Shown here in pieces: positions 25,156-37,700 of a stretch of DNA of 64,000 nucleotides. Source of the stretch: Lethocerus indicus (lineage: Eukaryota; Arthropoda; Insecta; Hemiptera; Belostomatidae); NCBI GenBank assembly GCA_019843655.1, contig JACDQD010000001.1, positions 47,922,443 through 47,986,442 on the forward strand. The letters are read 5' to 3'. Every line of letters begins with the position of its first letter. Position 1 is the first letter of the stretch. Under the pieces are notes generated by a model. That model was not told the DNA's origin and did no database searches. It saw nothing but the letters and a program-made list of their open reading frames with translations. The translations under genes and the position numbers were made by a program.

Positions 25156-25780
25156 TAAATCAGTCTAGCTTAGGGAAAACCAATTCAGTTCATTAAATAT
25201 TGTCAAATGTAGTAAATGTTGATCATGAAAATTTCATTGCATATTGAAGTTCAGGACAGAAGACAGTTTTGTGGTGAATGATTATTAGGAATGTCAGTGT
25301 CTTTTATTCTAACATTACGACAGTATTAAGTTGTTCTTTCTGTTTTTAAATTAATGTTCATTGGTAGTTGGCCTGAAATCAAAGGGGGTTTTAGCTCAAT
25401 GTTTGTACCAGTTTGTAATATGTGTATGGTGTTAAATTAGGAAGAGGTTGCAAAACCATTCTCTAAGTCAAATATTAATTTCTATAGTTGATTTATGACA
25501 GCCTTTTTTGCTAATTTATCAAGGAAAATTATTCTACTGTGTAACAGATGTGGCTGCCTCCAATAGGGTAAACAGGTGTCATTAGCACGATTTTGAACCA
25601 GGAAGAAATTGGAATGGATACTTGCTTATATTTTTGACATGTACATATATAAAAAGATCAACACCTGTTTTTATAACTTATATTAATTTATAATGAGGTT
25701 CTTCCAATGACATTACGTGATCCTACTGGAAGCCAGTCAATGACAATTCAAGTTCTGGTCTGGCGGAATCCTTCACTTGT

Positions 25781-25785
25781 ACACG

Positions 25786-25835
<50 letters not shown>

Positions 25836-25836
25836 C
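25781..25836. repeat. (CA)n(TA)n compound microsatellite
   Basis: An AC run to about 25809 passes directly into a TA run to about 25836, 125 bp before the ewg start codon. Confidence 0.92.
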
Positions 25837-25961
25837 ACCTCATTAGAGAGTATAAAATCCCTTGTTCCATAATAATTTAGGCACGCAACATCGTAATTAA
25901 TTAAACGTCCTATTTTTGTGTTTTTGTTTTTTTTCTCAAGTATTTCTGAAACTATACCATC

Positions 25962-28900
25962 ATGGTGACACTGATGGACTCAGCGGGGACTGAATCTTTA
26001 ACGCTGACCGTTCACAGCGATGACGATGATGGATGCATGTCATCGCATAGCTCAGAATATGATAATTCCGCGGATCTTATGGCGGCAGCCATGGGCGATG
26101 AAGTTACAGCACAGCTCGCTGCTGCAGGTTGGCCAAAACAACATTCACTTGGTGATTTCACGCTTTTTTTCATTTTTCTTTTTTTTTAGAACCACATTTC
26201 ACAATTTTTCTTTGTAGAACATTTGTGAAACTCTGAATTTAATTAGGCAAGTATATACCTTAAGAAAGATTTATTTTTGCATGCTTTTTCATTTTAATTA
26301 GTGACTCGAGTGTTTTAGACTTATTGTTTAAATTTTTTCCTGGTTATAAATTGGCAATGTTCGATGTACGATCTTTTTTTATGTTGAATAACATTGAGAA
26401 CATTTTATTGAATTTATTATTGCTCTTAAATTGTTCAAAACCTTGATTAAAATACTAGGGTTGGAATATATTTCGAATGATCATAAAACAAAAAGAAGTA
26501 TATGGCATTAAAAGAAAGTTTTTGTGTTTGAATTAATTATAGATTTGGTGATTGAAGGTGCTTTACCTTACCAACAACCCATGTAGACAAGTTTAGAAAT
26601 TGTACATTCTGTATTTAATACTACTATACCATTAGGATATTTAAAAGGGTCTTCTAGTGTAACTATTTTTTACTTAGTTAATGATTAAGAAAATACTATC
26701 ATATTTAGTTATGAGAAAAAAAAACGCAATGCCAAAGTGAGAATGACTGTGGAAGTGGTTTTTATTAATCCCATTTGTTAATAGGACATATGGTCAAATT
26801 ATTTAAATGTTATTAACTTAACTCTTTCCTGCCTGAATTTTAATCAATGTATATTGTATCAAATAAAACTGCTTATTTATGTTTAATTCTGAAGTTTCCA
26901 GATGCTTGAATTGATTTTGTTAACACTTTTAGTTTTGGCAGATTTTATGTAGAAATGTATAATGGCTCAAAGTGTAGAATGAAGCTTGTGTTTGTGTTAT
27001 GTTGCATTACAATAAATTCTTGTACTGCATTCGAGAAATGGAATAGAATGTGGATTTAATGAAATTATATGATAGGTCCTGTTGGCATGGCGGCTGCAGC
27101 AGCTATAGTTTCTGCTAAGAAGAGAAAACAACCTCATTCATTTGAAACAAATCCATCAATTAGGAAAAGGCAACATAATAGGCTATCGTTTGAAACGAAT
27201 CCATCAATTAGAAAGAGACAGCAGAATAGATTGCTGCGTAAGCTGAGGGTAAATCACACTAATGCAATTTAATAACGCATTTGAAGAATTTGTATTATTA
27301 ATTCTCCAAATGCTTTCAGTTTGTTAATTGTCAAATTTGTTTTTATAACTTAGTTATTAATAATAAAGAAATGGAAAAATTAAAGAAAAACATTTTGCAG
27401 CAAACAATTGATGAGTTTGCAACTCGAGTTGGGCAGCAAGCTGTTGTATTAGTTGCTACCCCAGGAAAACCAACAACAAGTTTCAAATGTTTTGGTGCTA
27501 AACCATTGGAGGATGTTGTTAGTATCAATCTTAAGTCATTTATTCTTAAATAGGAGTAAGTGAATTACATACTAAAAAATATATATATTACGAAAGTTTT
27601 ATTTATTGTTATTTAAGAGAAAAAGTTAAAGTTTATTCTGTATAACATATTTCTTATAAAGTAATATACTAATTAGTTTGAGGGTTTTTCAAAATTATTT
27701 ATGGTTATGTTTTGTTTACCACAGAAGCATAACTGTTTAAAGGATTCTAAACATTCATTTTTATACCTAGGTAAAGAATTTACGCACAATGATAATGGAT
27801 GAATTAGAATCTGCATTGGCACAACAAGCACCTCCCCCAGTTCAAGAAGATCCTTCTCTTTATGAGTTGCCACCATTGATAATTGATGGAATTCCTACAC
27901 CTGTTGAAAAGATGACCCAAGCACAATTGAGAGCTTTCATTCCTCTCATGTTGAAATATTCTACAGGTTATTAATTTTTAGTAATGTATCTACATTTAAG
28001 TGTTCACCCTGATTCATTTCCAATGGCACTCCTCTATTACTCAGTAAAAAGATGAGATGCGAGTCTCAGTAATTCGAGGAAATAATTTTTTTTTCATTAT
28101 GCTGATTTAGAAAAATATTTATTTAAAAAATAAATGAATTGTTTATTTAAGATGGGTTACGTAAGAGAACTGGACTAGCAATCCAGGGGACATGTTATTG
28201 AGGCTTAAAAGGAAAATTCTATTTAATCCTTGATAACCAGTTTACTTTAAATGTAATATTTACAGGTAGAGGAAAACCTGGGTGGGGAAGGGAAAGTACC
28301 CGGCCTCCATGGTGGCCTAAGGAACTTCCTTGGGCTAATGTTAGAATGGATGCAAGATCAGAAGATGAGAAACAAAAGGTGAGAAATAAAATATTTAATG
28401 CTCCCCATTTTTATGAGTGGACAGGATAAATTAGAAAAGTTGAAATTCAGGAATATTTTAATTTTCTACTAACTATTAGCCATTTTAAAAAAGTCAATTT
28501 AATTAAAAATAAATTGTATGTTGGATAATTTTTAAATGTTTGCAGTTTTTATATTTTTATGTACTTCAATATCATAAAACTTGTTGACATCTATTTGTAA
28601 CATAAGATTGGCATAGAATATGTATAGTTTGAACATGTTTATGTGCACTTTAAGTTATATTTTTTCTTATCGTGGTCCAAATGTGTTTCAGATATCATGG
28701 ACCCATGCACTTAGACAGATTGTAATTAATTGTTACAAATTCCATGGGCGAGAAGACTTGTTACCAGCATTTTCAGAGGAAGAGGAAGAAAAAAGTCCAC
28801 CTCCATCTGTCGGTGTCCTCAAATTCCATAGTACTCAGAAGCCAGCTAATCAGCCTAGCCCTACTCATAGTCCTTCGTTACAAACTCAACAGGTTATTTT

Positions 28901-30502
28901 TTACTTTGTAAAAATTACAGAACAACATGAACACATTTAATTTCTCATCCCTTGGGGTAAAAATCTGGCTCAGGGCGCACAGCCAATGGATTGAGAGCTT
29001 TGTCCAGCAGGTGTAAAATACTTGTAACCTGGATGTTTTTGTTGTTTTGGGTTGAGATAGAAAAGGTCCAAAAGTGACCTGTGGGTCAGTGGGACTGTGA
29101 AAAGTGGGTGTGTGTTGGTTTCTCCTGTAGCTTGTGAAGTCTGCGAAACGTTTTAATTATAAATATTATTACTGGTAAAATTATTGCTATACTTAATAGT
29201 AAGTATTATTGATATTAGGTTACAACACAGTATGCTCCTGCTGCAGTGTTGCAGACAATAAGTAATCCAGACGGAACTGTATCTATAATACAAGTGGATC
29301 CGAATAATCCAATTATAACACTTCCTGATGGTACAACGGCGCATGTTCAAGGAGTTGCTACTGTAAGTCATTGTCAAATTTCCGTATGTAAATTTTTTAT
29401 TCGATATTTCATTTAAATCACATTTGCCACTAGATATTGTGAAATTTACAACATAAACGTATTATATTAGATCCATACTGGACAAGGAGAAAGTGGGGTA
29501 CATACAGTTCAAACATTAACTGAAGTGAGTGGACAAGGTGAAAGTGTTGCTGTTGATCTCAATAATGTAACAGAAGCAACTTTGAATCAAGATGGACAGA
29601 TTATCTTGACGGGAGAAGATGGTCATGGTTAGTAATCATACATACATTTTTTTGACCCCAGATGAGTTGTCAGTTCTGTATAGTCTGAATTGATGATTAT
29701 TTTTGAGTTTGCTACTTTTAAATAATTTTATTCATTTTGTTGTCTCGAATCTTATCGTTTCACGAGTCCATGTTGTAATAGCATTTTAAAATTATGACTT
29801 TGTTTTCATTACAGGGTATCCAGTATCTGTTTCTGGAATGATTACAGTTCCTGTTTCAGCATCAATGTACCAAACTGTTGTTGCGAACATACAACAGATT
29901 CATACACAGGGTGATGGAACTATGCAAGTAAGTATCCTAAAACAATAAGAATTTTATTTGTTTCTAACTTATATTTAATATACAAAAATACAAACTACAG
30001 AATTTAAATATTCATAATGATATAAATTAAAAATGAATAAGATATAGTTATTAACTAATATAAATAATTTGTTTTTTTTTAAGTTAATTCCATGAGATGT
30101 ATTTTTTCATTATTGTTTATGTTTATCTTTGTTCTTTCATAAGTTTTTATTCCCATCATCATTCTATCCTTCATGAATGTTCATTCTTAATTTTGTGTGT
30201 GGGTTTACTCTTACTGCAATAGCCAGACAGAAGTTAGTAACTACAATTTTTTATAGGTGGTGACCCCTATGGTTCATGTACCGAAAGTTGAACCTGGTAC
30301 GGGCAACAATCAGACTGGAGATGTTGAAACATTGGCTGTCGGCGCTACACATCAGTTGGTCGCTATGGCTACCAATGGATCTGAGCCACAGGTTCTACAA
30401 GTTCTGTCCCTGAAAGATGCTGCGGCGCTTACGAAAGCACTGACAGGATCACAGCAAACTGAAATGAAATCTGAGGACACTACTATAACTGGTGAACCAT
30501 AG
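25962..30502 (+). CDS. ewg: Erect wing / NRF1 family transcription factor (10 exons)
   Basis: Nuclear sequence-specific activator. Fly ewg acts in flight muscle and neurons; vertebrate NRF1 controls nuclear respiratory genes. Exons: 25962-26127, 27076-27248, 27401-27517, 27771-27966, 28266-28378, 28692-28892, 29219-29362, 29471-29627, 29815-29927 and 30257-30502. All phases join to 541 codons plus stop (human NRF1 is about 503). An in-frame TGA lies just upstream of the ATG, which fixes the start. Residues 1-55 are acidic and Ser-rich. KKRK at 70-73 is a likely nuclear signal. The NRF1 DNA-binding and dimerisation region runs from about 57 to 270: ATRVGQQAVVLVATPGKP, MIMDELESALAQQ, PPLIIDGIPTPVEKMTQAQL, KYSTGRGKPGWG, WWPKELPWANVR and SWTHALRQIVINCYKFHG. 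The C-terminal half is rich in Gln, Thr and Val, with SNPDGTVSIIQVD and ASMYQTVVANIQ typical of the activation domain. Oddity: residues 78-93 and 94-109 are a tandem duplication. Some exons may be alternatively spliced, as in fly ewg. Confidence 0.95.
27141..27236 (+). repeat. 48-bp in-frame tandem duplication in ewg exon 2
   Basis: Two adjacent 48-bp units (27141-27188 and 27189-27236) each encode FETNPSIRKRQ.NR plus two residues. They differ at 11 positions, of which 8 are synonymous; only H/Q and S/L change. Human NRF1 has this motif once, before the RLLRKLR segment. The level of divergence argues against an assembly artefact. Confidence 0.93.
28148..28215 (+). mobile_element. tRNA-like SINE fragment in ewg intron 4
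   Basis: 'gagaactggactagcaatcc' followed by 'aggggacatg' resembles the D and anticodon arms of a tRNA-derived SINE head; the B-box region is decayed. A downstream 'aaaaggaaaattc' resembles the tail of the copy near 34.75 kb. It lies between ewg exons 4 and 5. Confidence 0.35.
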
Positions 30503-31402
30503 AATTATTGTCTATAATGATAGGATGTAACACGTGCTTTTAAATTATTGATTCAGATATCATATTTCCATATGAACTTTTACCAATAATCTTAGGCCAG
30601 TCATAAGCTACTACTAAAATATTTACTCAGGGTGGAGTGGGAAATTAAAAAAAAGATCTGATTAATTGATAGGGAAGTTAAATAAACCTGTTGAACCATT
30701 TCTGGATTATGGAGTTACTTTGTATACATTAAAGTGATACACTTTATTTATTTAATCATTATTTTATCTGTATACATTTTGTTAATTTTTTTGTATCTAC
30801 TTTTGAATAAGTTTCCACAGCCATAAAGTAAACAAAATGTTCTTGTTTTAATTGAAACCTAATTAAAATCACACACACATACACAGTTTCTCATATACAT
30901 AAGTTTAATTCAAAATGCAATAACAAAATGTTAATGTTTATTGTTTTTCTTATTTGTTTTTTAAATATTATATTTCAATTAAGAAACTTCCCTATCAGTT
31001 AGTTTGCTAATATTATGTGATACAATTTGTACAGTTAGCTAGTTATAAGGACTGTTATAAGATATGATGGATTTAAGAAATTTCAGTGTTACCTGGTAGG
31101 TGTTATTCGGTAGTAAAATCTAATGAACTGTCCAAATATTATTGAAACATTATTTGAAATTGATAATTTGAAATTCATGATTTAATTCAGGTCCAATGGT
31201 AAAGATTTTAAATAATTCACACTATAAAATTTTCAAACTGAGTGGAGGAAGAATACAGTATATCTGGAATTATCTAGAATTTCTTGGATTTAACTCCCCA
31301 CTTTTATTTATTTTTTAAAGTGCATTATATCACCTAGTGATGTGTTATGCATTCTATTTCTTTTCTTATTTATAACTTCACTAGTTAAAGTGAGATCAAT
31401 TT

Positions 31403-31407
<5 letters not shown>

Positions 31408-31452
<45 letters not shown>
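31408..31452. repeat. (AT)n microsatellite
   Basis: A pure AT dinucleotide run 0.9 kb past the ewg stop codon. Confidence 0.95.
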
Positions 31453-31455
<3 letters not shown>

Positions 31456-32265
31456 CCTCATTCTTATTTATTTGATTACCATCTTGTAACTATTAATTTC
31501 CTATATGAGGTATATAGTAATTATATGTTACTTCATAGTGGCATCAATGATAAAAATGTTTCTAATAATTATTTTGTTTTTTAACAGCAAATCAACCACT
31601 GTAAACAAATTATCTATTAATTTTCTATATTGGTGTTAGTATCGGTAATTGTATTACCATAACGCAAGTCTGATGTTTGCCTAAGTTGGTAAATAGCCTG
31701 CTGGTATCGATTAGTGGAACATTGTCAAATTCAAGTCACTTGGTAAATACAGAATACTTTTCTCTTTATTAATTATTACTAAATATTCAGGATTTAATTG
31801 AGTAATAATATTACTTCCATTAACAACTACCTAAAGAGTATAAGTTTTAATTTTGAATTATACAGTTTTGTATTGTGTGCCACTATAATTAGTTTTGAAT
31901 ATTATGATTGTTTACTCTTTGCCACTTTTTGACTCCCAAACAGTTAATAAAAAAATAAAAACGAGGTATATGTTGATATTCAGTTGTTGACACTGTGTAA
32001 TGATTATCACAGCTTTATTTGAAGTACACACATATAATTTGGGTCGCATAGAACCACATCAGTTAAATTGATTGGGCCTTCTTCTTATTTCTTCCTTTTA
32101 TTTATTAGCACTATTCACATCTAAAGATTTGGTTCTGCTGCTTTCATACTGTCTTTTGGATTGGTTGAAAGTAAATATACTACTATAATAAAGAGTAATA
32201 TTTCAGTGAGGTAATAGAAGTTGTTTCTAAAAATTGCAGTGGTATTTATTGCCTCTTTTGTCCTA

Positions 32266-32311
32266 CTCAGAGCATGTTGGATGTTGATCTCTTTTTAGGA
32301 GTTGTTTCTTT

Positions 32312-32373
<62 letters not shown>

Positions 32374-32490
32374 CATGTATTGATGTACATTGCAAAAGAA
32401 ACAACTCCTAAAAAGAGATCAACATCCAACACGCTCAGAGTGTAGTGTTGTGTGTTGATCTCTTTTTAGGCGTTGTTTCTTTTGCAATGT
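32266..32490. repeat. Inverted repeat flanking an (AT)n run, plus a third direct copy
   Basis: The left arm (32266-32317, with 'gttgatctctttttaggagt' and 'tgtttcttttccaat') is nearly a perfect reverse complement of the right arm (about 32389-32441). Between them lies an (AT)n run of about 50 bp. A third partial copy in left-arm orientation follows at about 32450-32490. The arms can form a stem of about 50 bp with an AT-rich loop. Confidence 0.85.
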
Positions 32491-33768
32491 GTAATATATA
32501 TGCAGATATGTATAACACATACATACATACTTAATGGAATTATGGAAGTAAATTTTTATTTATATATAATCGTACAGCGTATAAGTATATAGTTTCCTCA
32601 AGTTCTTAGAAATTTTTATTTTCATTTTGTTAGATTTTGAATATCTTGAACTGACAAAGTAGAAATAATTTGTCTTTTATAATTAAAATTTCAAATTTTA
32701 TTTTCGATTACTTATATTTTCCATCATTTAAGCGTCTTTTCCTTTTTTCAAGTATACCATTTGGAAGGTTGCATAGATATTTTCCTGATGAAATTATGAG
32801 TGTCTTATACCGAGAAAAAAAAATTAAGGTGGGGTTACAATAATCTTATTATAAATGTTTAAAATCTGTATCTGTACAAGGTTCTAATTTTCTCGTGTTA
32901 TTTAATTTTTATCTAACCTTTTAAGTTGAACATGTTCTTGACAGCCTTACTTTTATCTAATATTATATGAATTATGTTTACTTGAACAGGGCCCTGTCTG
33001 ACAAATTATTTGGCTTTAACACATTATTTCCTCATAATGGACTGGACATTTTATACAGTTGTATCACTTCAAATCTTTATTGCTTTTTTCATTTTTCATT
33101 TAGTCCCATTGTAGTCCAATGGTATAGTTCCTATGACAACTTAAGTCGTGTATTTTTACCTAATAAAATTTTGTTGTTCCCATTTATATTCGCACTTCCA
33201 TGGATTTGTGACCTGGTACACCATTTAAAAGGAAATAAAATAAAAATATGTCTTCAGTTCCACTGCCAAGCTGTATTATCAGTATTTCAGCCATTCCATT
33301 TTTCATTTTGCTTAACACAGATATGATAATTTGTATTTATGCCGAACATCACATATGCCTGTCATTAAACCCCAACACTTAGTTTAAATAAATACCAAGA
33401 ACTTACAAGTTTCAAACATTGCTAATTTCTCGATGTTAATTGAATTATACTTTCTAACTAATGGAAATAGGAATCATGGAAATGATTAAAAAATATTTTG
33501 CTGAAATACACTTTCAACACAGTATGAAGATTAATTTTTTAAATGCTATATCAATGTTCACTCTAAATACATTAAGATATAGTTATGGTTTATATGAGGT
33601 ATTTGTCCTTCCCTCTAGCTCAGAATCATAAGATGAGTTGACCCACTTTTAGATAAATTCTGCCATAGAAATTTTGCATCATTGCCTCGAGTATGCTACT
33701 GTAAAATTGAGTGATGAAATGTTTCATTAAAAAAAAAAAACATTTACTCGGCATTTAGTTCAGACTTA

Positions 33769-34400
33769 TTTTCAGCTAATAGCTTGGCTGGATGTCTATA
33801 TGACGGCCTTTCCGTGTAGTTGAAACAACTGTTTTATGAGTATATTCATCTGACTATGGTGTTTGTTGTGGCTGGTTATGAAAATGTATGCATTAGAGCG
33901 TAAAATCTGTTGGGTCCAGAGTAAGTTCGCCTTAAAAAATTCGTCCTTTATCCTGTATTGTGTGGGCTTATTCTAGTGTACTTAGGTCATATTATTTTTG
34001 ATCCAGTCTCTGTTGTAGCTAGCGCTAATTAGTACAAATTTCATCTGATTAAAGAAGAGGAGCTCATGAATATTTTCTTTGTATTTGGTTTAAACATTTT
34101 TTTTCATCTAATAACTTGGCTGGCTGTGCCAATCAAGACTTGACACAGCCTCTTGGGTTAGTTGAAGCAACTGTGTTATGAATACATCCATTTGACTATG
34201 GTGTTCACTGAAGTTGGTCATGAAAATTCACGGATTAGGGTGTGAAATCTGTTGGGTCCAGAGTTAGTTCACCGTAAATCAAATCTTTTTATTCTGTTGT
34301 GTTGTGACTTTATTCTAGTGCGACTAGGTTATATTATTTTAGATCCAGTCTCCGTTTTATTGCTTAGGAGTATGAGCTCATGAACTCGATTATATTTGGT
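33769..34400 (+). repeat. Diverged tandem duplication, unit about 330 bp
   Basis: 33769-34090 and 34101-34400 share ordered phrases: 'ttcagctaatagcttggctg' / 'ttcatctaataacttggctg', 'ctgactatggtgtt' / 'ttgactatggtgtt', 'aaatctgttgggtccagagt' in both, 'gatccagtctc' in both, and 'gagctcatgaa' at the end. The copies differ by many substitutions and small indels. No coding frame is conserved. It may be part of an unclassified transposable element. Confidence 0.75.
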
Positions 34401-34444
34401 ATAATAGCTTCCAGAAAAAGGAATGATTGAAGGGAAATTCTGAA

Positions 34445-34515
34445 GGCACCAATTGCAAAGCAGTATGGTTTTGTGGTATTGACCTGTGTTCAAATCTCAG
34501 TGGCGGGATCTTTTT
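34445..34515 (+). mobile_element. tRNA-like SINE fragment
   Basis: 'gcaaagcagtatggttttgt' leads to 'tgttcaaatctcagtggcgg', a near B-box (GTTCAAATCT) with flanking pairing capacity. It looks like a decayed tRNA-derived SINE head, not a functional tRNA gene. Confidence 0.35.
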
Positions 34516-34721
34516 TAATTGTTTAAATTACAAATTTTAACTGATAACATGAGCAGATATTAAACTGCATTATATTCACTATAATTCAGTTTGGTCCTGT
34601 TGAACTGCTTCACATCTAAAAGTGCAATTATACTGCCAACTCCCAAATACTGAAGTTATCCTACAAATTGAGTATGTGAAGCGGAAATAAAAAATCATTT
34701 CTGATTTTGGGTCCAAAATAG

Positions 34722-34790
34722 ATTACTGGTGAAAGTGTCAGGTTACCAACCTAGAGGTCATGAGTTTGAATCCAAGTGGTGGATTGAAAT
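34722..34790 (+). mobile_element. tRNA-like SINE fragment
   Basis: 'ggttaccaacctagaggtca' followed by 'tgagtttgaatccaagtggt' carries an anticodon/variable-loop-like segment and a B-box variant (GTTTGAATCC), the layout of tRNA-derived SINE heads. The following 'ttgaaattttccttcaattt' may be the SINE body. Confidence 0.45.
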
Positions 34791-37700
34791 TTTCCTTCAA
34801 TTTGAATTTGTGACTTTTCATTCCTGATATTTGTTTTAATTTGAAACATATTTTATGAATTTTTGTATATTGATTATATACTTCCTTCATTTCTGCATTA
34901 TTTCCCAATCCATCTGTAGTAATTTATATGTAGTATTTATAAAGTACAATCATATATTAGAGCATTATGTGCCTACCGACTCATTAAGCTCTAATTTTCT
35001 GATTGATTAAATTTTAAACTTTTTACTTTAGTTTTGACTTTGATTTAAAAACCTGGAAAGGTAAAATGGAGAATAAAATTGTTATGTTGTAATTGTTTGA
35101 ATTCATGTTATATTGTTTATTTACGTAAGACATTATTTCTTTTATCATGTTGCTTTGTTTTCATATATCTTATAACAGACACTTATGTTCTTTGTAATTA
35201 TGATGGTCATTGCATTATACCAATAATGGGTATAACTAAATCTCAGCCGTCTGTGAGATTATTTAGGCAGCAGGACTGACAAATTTTTACATGCTGTAAA
35301 CAAGTGACACATTTGCCTTCGATGTTAGATTCTCCCTGTGTGCCATCCTTCTTTTCTATTCTAGTCATCTTGCAAGTAATTTCGAAAGCTTTCTCTTACG
35401 AACATTTCACCAACTTTTTTAACAGTGCTGAAACTTACTAAAATTAAAAAAACATATTCCATTAGTTTTTGTGATAATGTCATCATATAAAAACTTTTAG
35501 TAAGTTATAACCTCATTTATATAAATGGTTTTTAGAAATTTTGTTAAATTATACAATTGTATAATATATTAATATATAATATACTGTTTTAGCTCAGATT
35601 TTATTTTGATAAATAGTAGGCATATAATATAACTAATATCGAAAAAAGTGGGTACTTTTTTATCTAAGTGTACAAAAACTATTTGTCTGATGAATTTAAT
35701 ATTTTAATATAATGTAATCATTCAAAATGGGTTTAAGTTAAAAATCATGAGGCAAATCAATTCCATCATTGAATTCTCATTCATATAAATTCTTGGCTCT
35801 TCATTTCACTGTCAAATTACCCATTTCGTATCCGAAGTATGTATATTATTTTGAATATTTTTATACAAGGGAATATAAGGTCTTGTATCATTTTAAGCTA
35901 GTTTTTCCAACCAAAATATGTTAAGTATAATTAAAAAGTAATTTTGATGTTTTGAAATATACTTGTTCCTTATTATTATTATTATTATTATACTTATTAT
36001 AGATAAAGAAATACAAATTAGTATATAAAGCTAAATTTGGATAACAGTTCACTCATGATTGAACTCATTTATAACCGCAATTTATCCTGTTACTAAAGTA
36101 AGACAATATTTTGATTCATGAAACGAAACATGTAATAATGATTTATCGATAAGTTATTAAACCCTTAATAAATTATATACGTATGATTATCATTGATTAG
36201 CCCATGTCAACCATTTTTGAAGTATATAAGTTTTGAAAGTACACAACAATCATTATGTAAACTATACGAGCAATAATTTCACTATTAAAAAAAATTTCTA
36301 ATATATATTCCAATAAAAATATATTTTAGTATGTCCATATAAAAATAATTAAAAATTACTCGTGGATACACAATCTAGGAAAAAATATTGATGTATAAAT
36401 TATAAAATTGTGTATATAGTGGCCCAGATATTACCTGAATTATTATTGGAACAATTATTTTCAAGTTCTTTCAGAACAATGAATATTCTACAGTTCCCTT
36501 ACTTATCTGTCAGGTTGATTTCAGGTCAAAATATTTTAGTAGCCATTAAAAACCAAATATTGAGTTGAGGTGATATCCATTTTGATGTATTTACACAAGT
36601 GTCCTTCAGCTTAAAATCAGGGTACAAAAGTAAAATAATCTTCCAGCTTGGATCCTTCAGTTTTTCTCTGTAAATAAAGAATTATAAATGTTTCTAAATA
36701 TGGAAATTTACAGATCTGAGTATATTGTCAGATATTTAACGCTTTAATTAATACCTGTTTTACTTTAAAATAAAACTCTTACATTCAATTATTTCTACTG
36801 CATTTAATATATTTAAAAAGTTTGTCAAGGGATGGTTATTCAAGAATCTACTTTATTTAGGTATAAATGTCGATTTTTTTGCTAAGGGGCCACAATAACT
36901 TTTAATCTGTGTACACTCCACATATCTACATCATGAATAAAGCGTATGGAAATATTTAATGAGTACTGAATCTGTGAAGCATATAAATTTAGTTTTGTGT
37001 TACAGTGTGACAACTATTTAGGACAATTTTTATAAAGCATTTGTTGTAGCTTCCCATGGAATTGGTACCAATCAGGGACAGTATTATGATTTTGAGGGGC
37101 AAGTATATGTAATTATTATTAAAATGTTAATTTTGTATAAATTTAAAAGTATAGATTATTGCATTATAAAAATGACAGAATTTATGTAATTTATTTATAT
37201 GGGTCTTCTTATTTTTCTATTGTATTTCTATATTATATACAATTTCATGGAAATCCTTTTTGTTATTTAAATGTACATAAACATATAATACATTCATTTG
37301 GTACCAATCAATTTAGTGGCTTCATCCTTTTGTTATTACAGGATTACGAACTTATTAATAGGTTTATCCCTGGGAACATTGTATTGAGATAACTGCACCG
37401 AAATGCGTTTTCTTAGTCCATGTCTAAATTTCTATCTAGCAATATTCAAGGTCCTGATTATAATGAGCATATAGAAACCATTTTTCATAATATATCCAGA
37501 CAGAAATACTGTTATCTTACATTACTTCTGGTGCTAGAAAAGTGTAAGGGGAACTTTCTTATTGGGGCCTCTGGGTTAACCTTAATTGATGGTTATAGTT
37601 TAATGGCCTTAAAGGAAACATTAATTTTAAATGTTGATTTATTATCTGTATTCCTTAATTTAACAAAAAACTTGCGCAACCAAAAATACCCTAAAGAGTG

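Larger units (their letters stand above)
21851..25961 (+). other. Probable ewg 5' intron(s), AT-rich
   Basis: AT-rich sequence without a supported coding exon. At 23666-23871 a segment is bounded by an acceptor-like 'ttttattttcag' and a donor-like 'aag|gtaatt' but has early stops, so at most it is an untranslated exon. A pyrimidine-rich 'tttttttctcaag' (about 25928-25940) is a candidate acceptor just before the coding exon. A short inverted-repeat pair and two microsatellites are listed separately. Confidence 0.35.
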
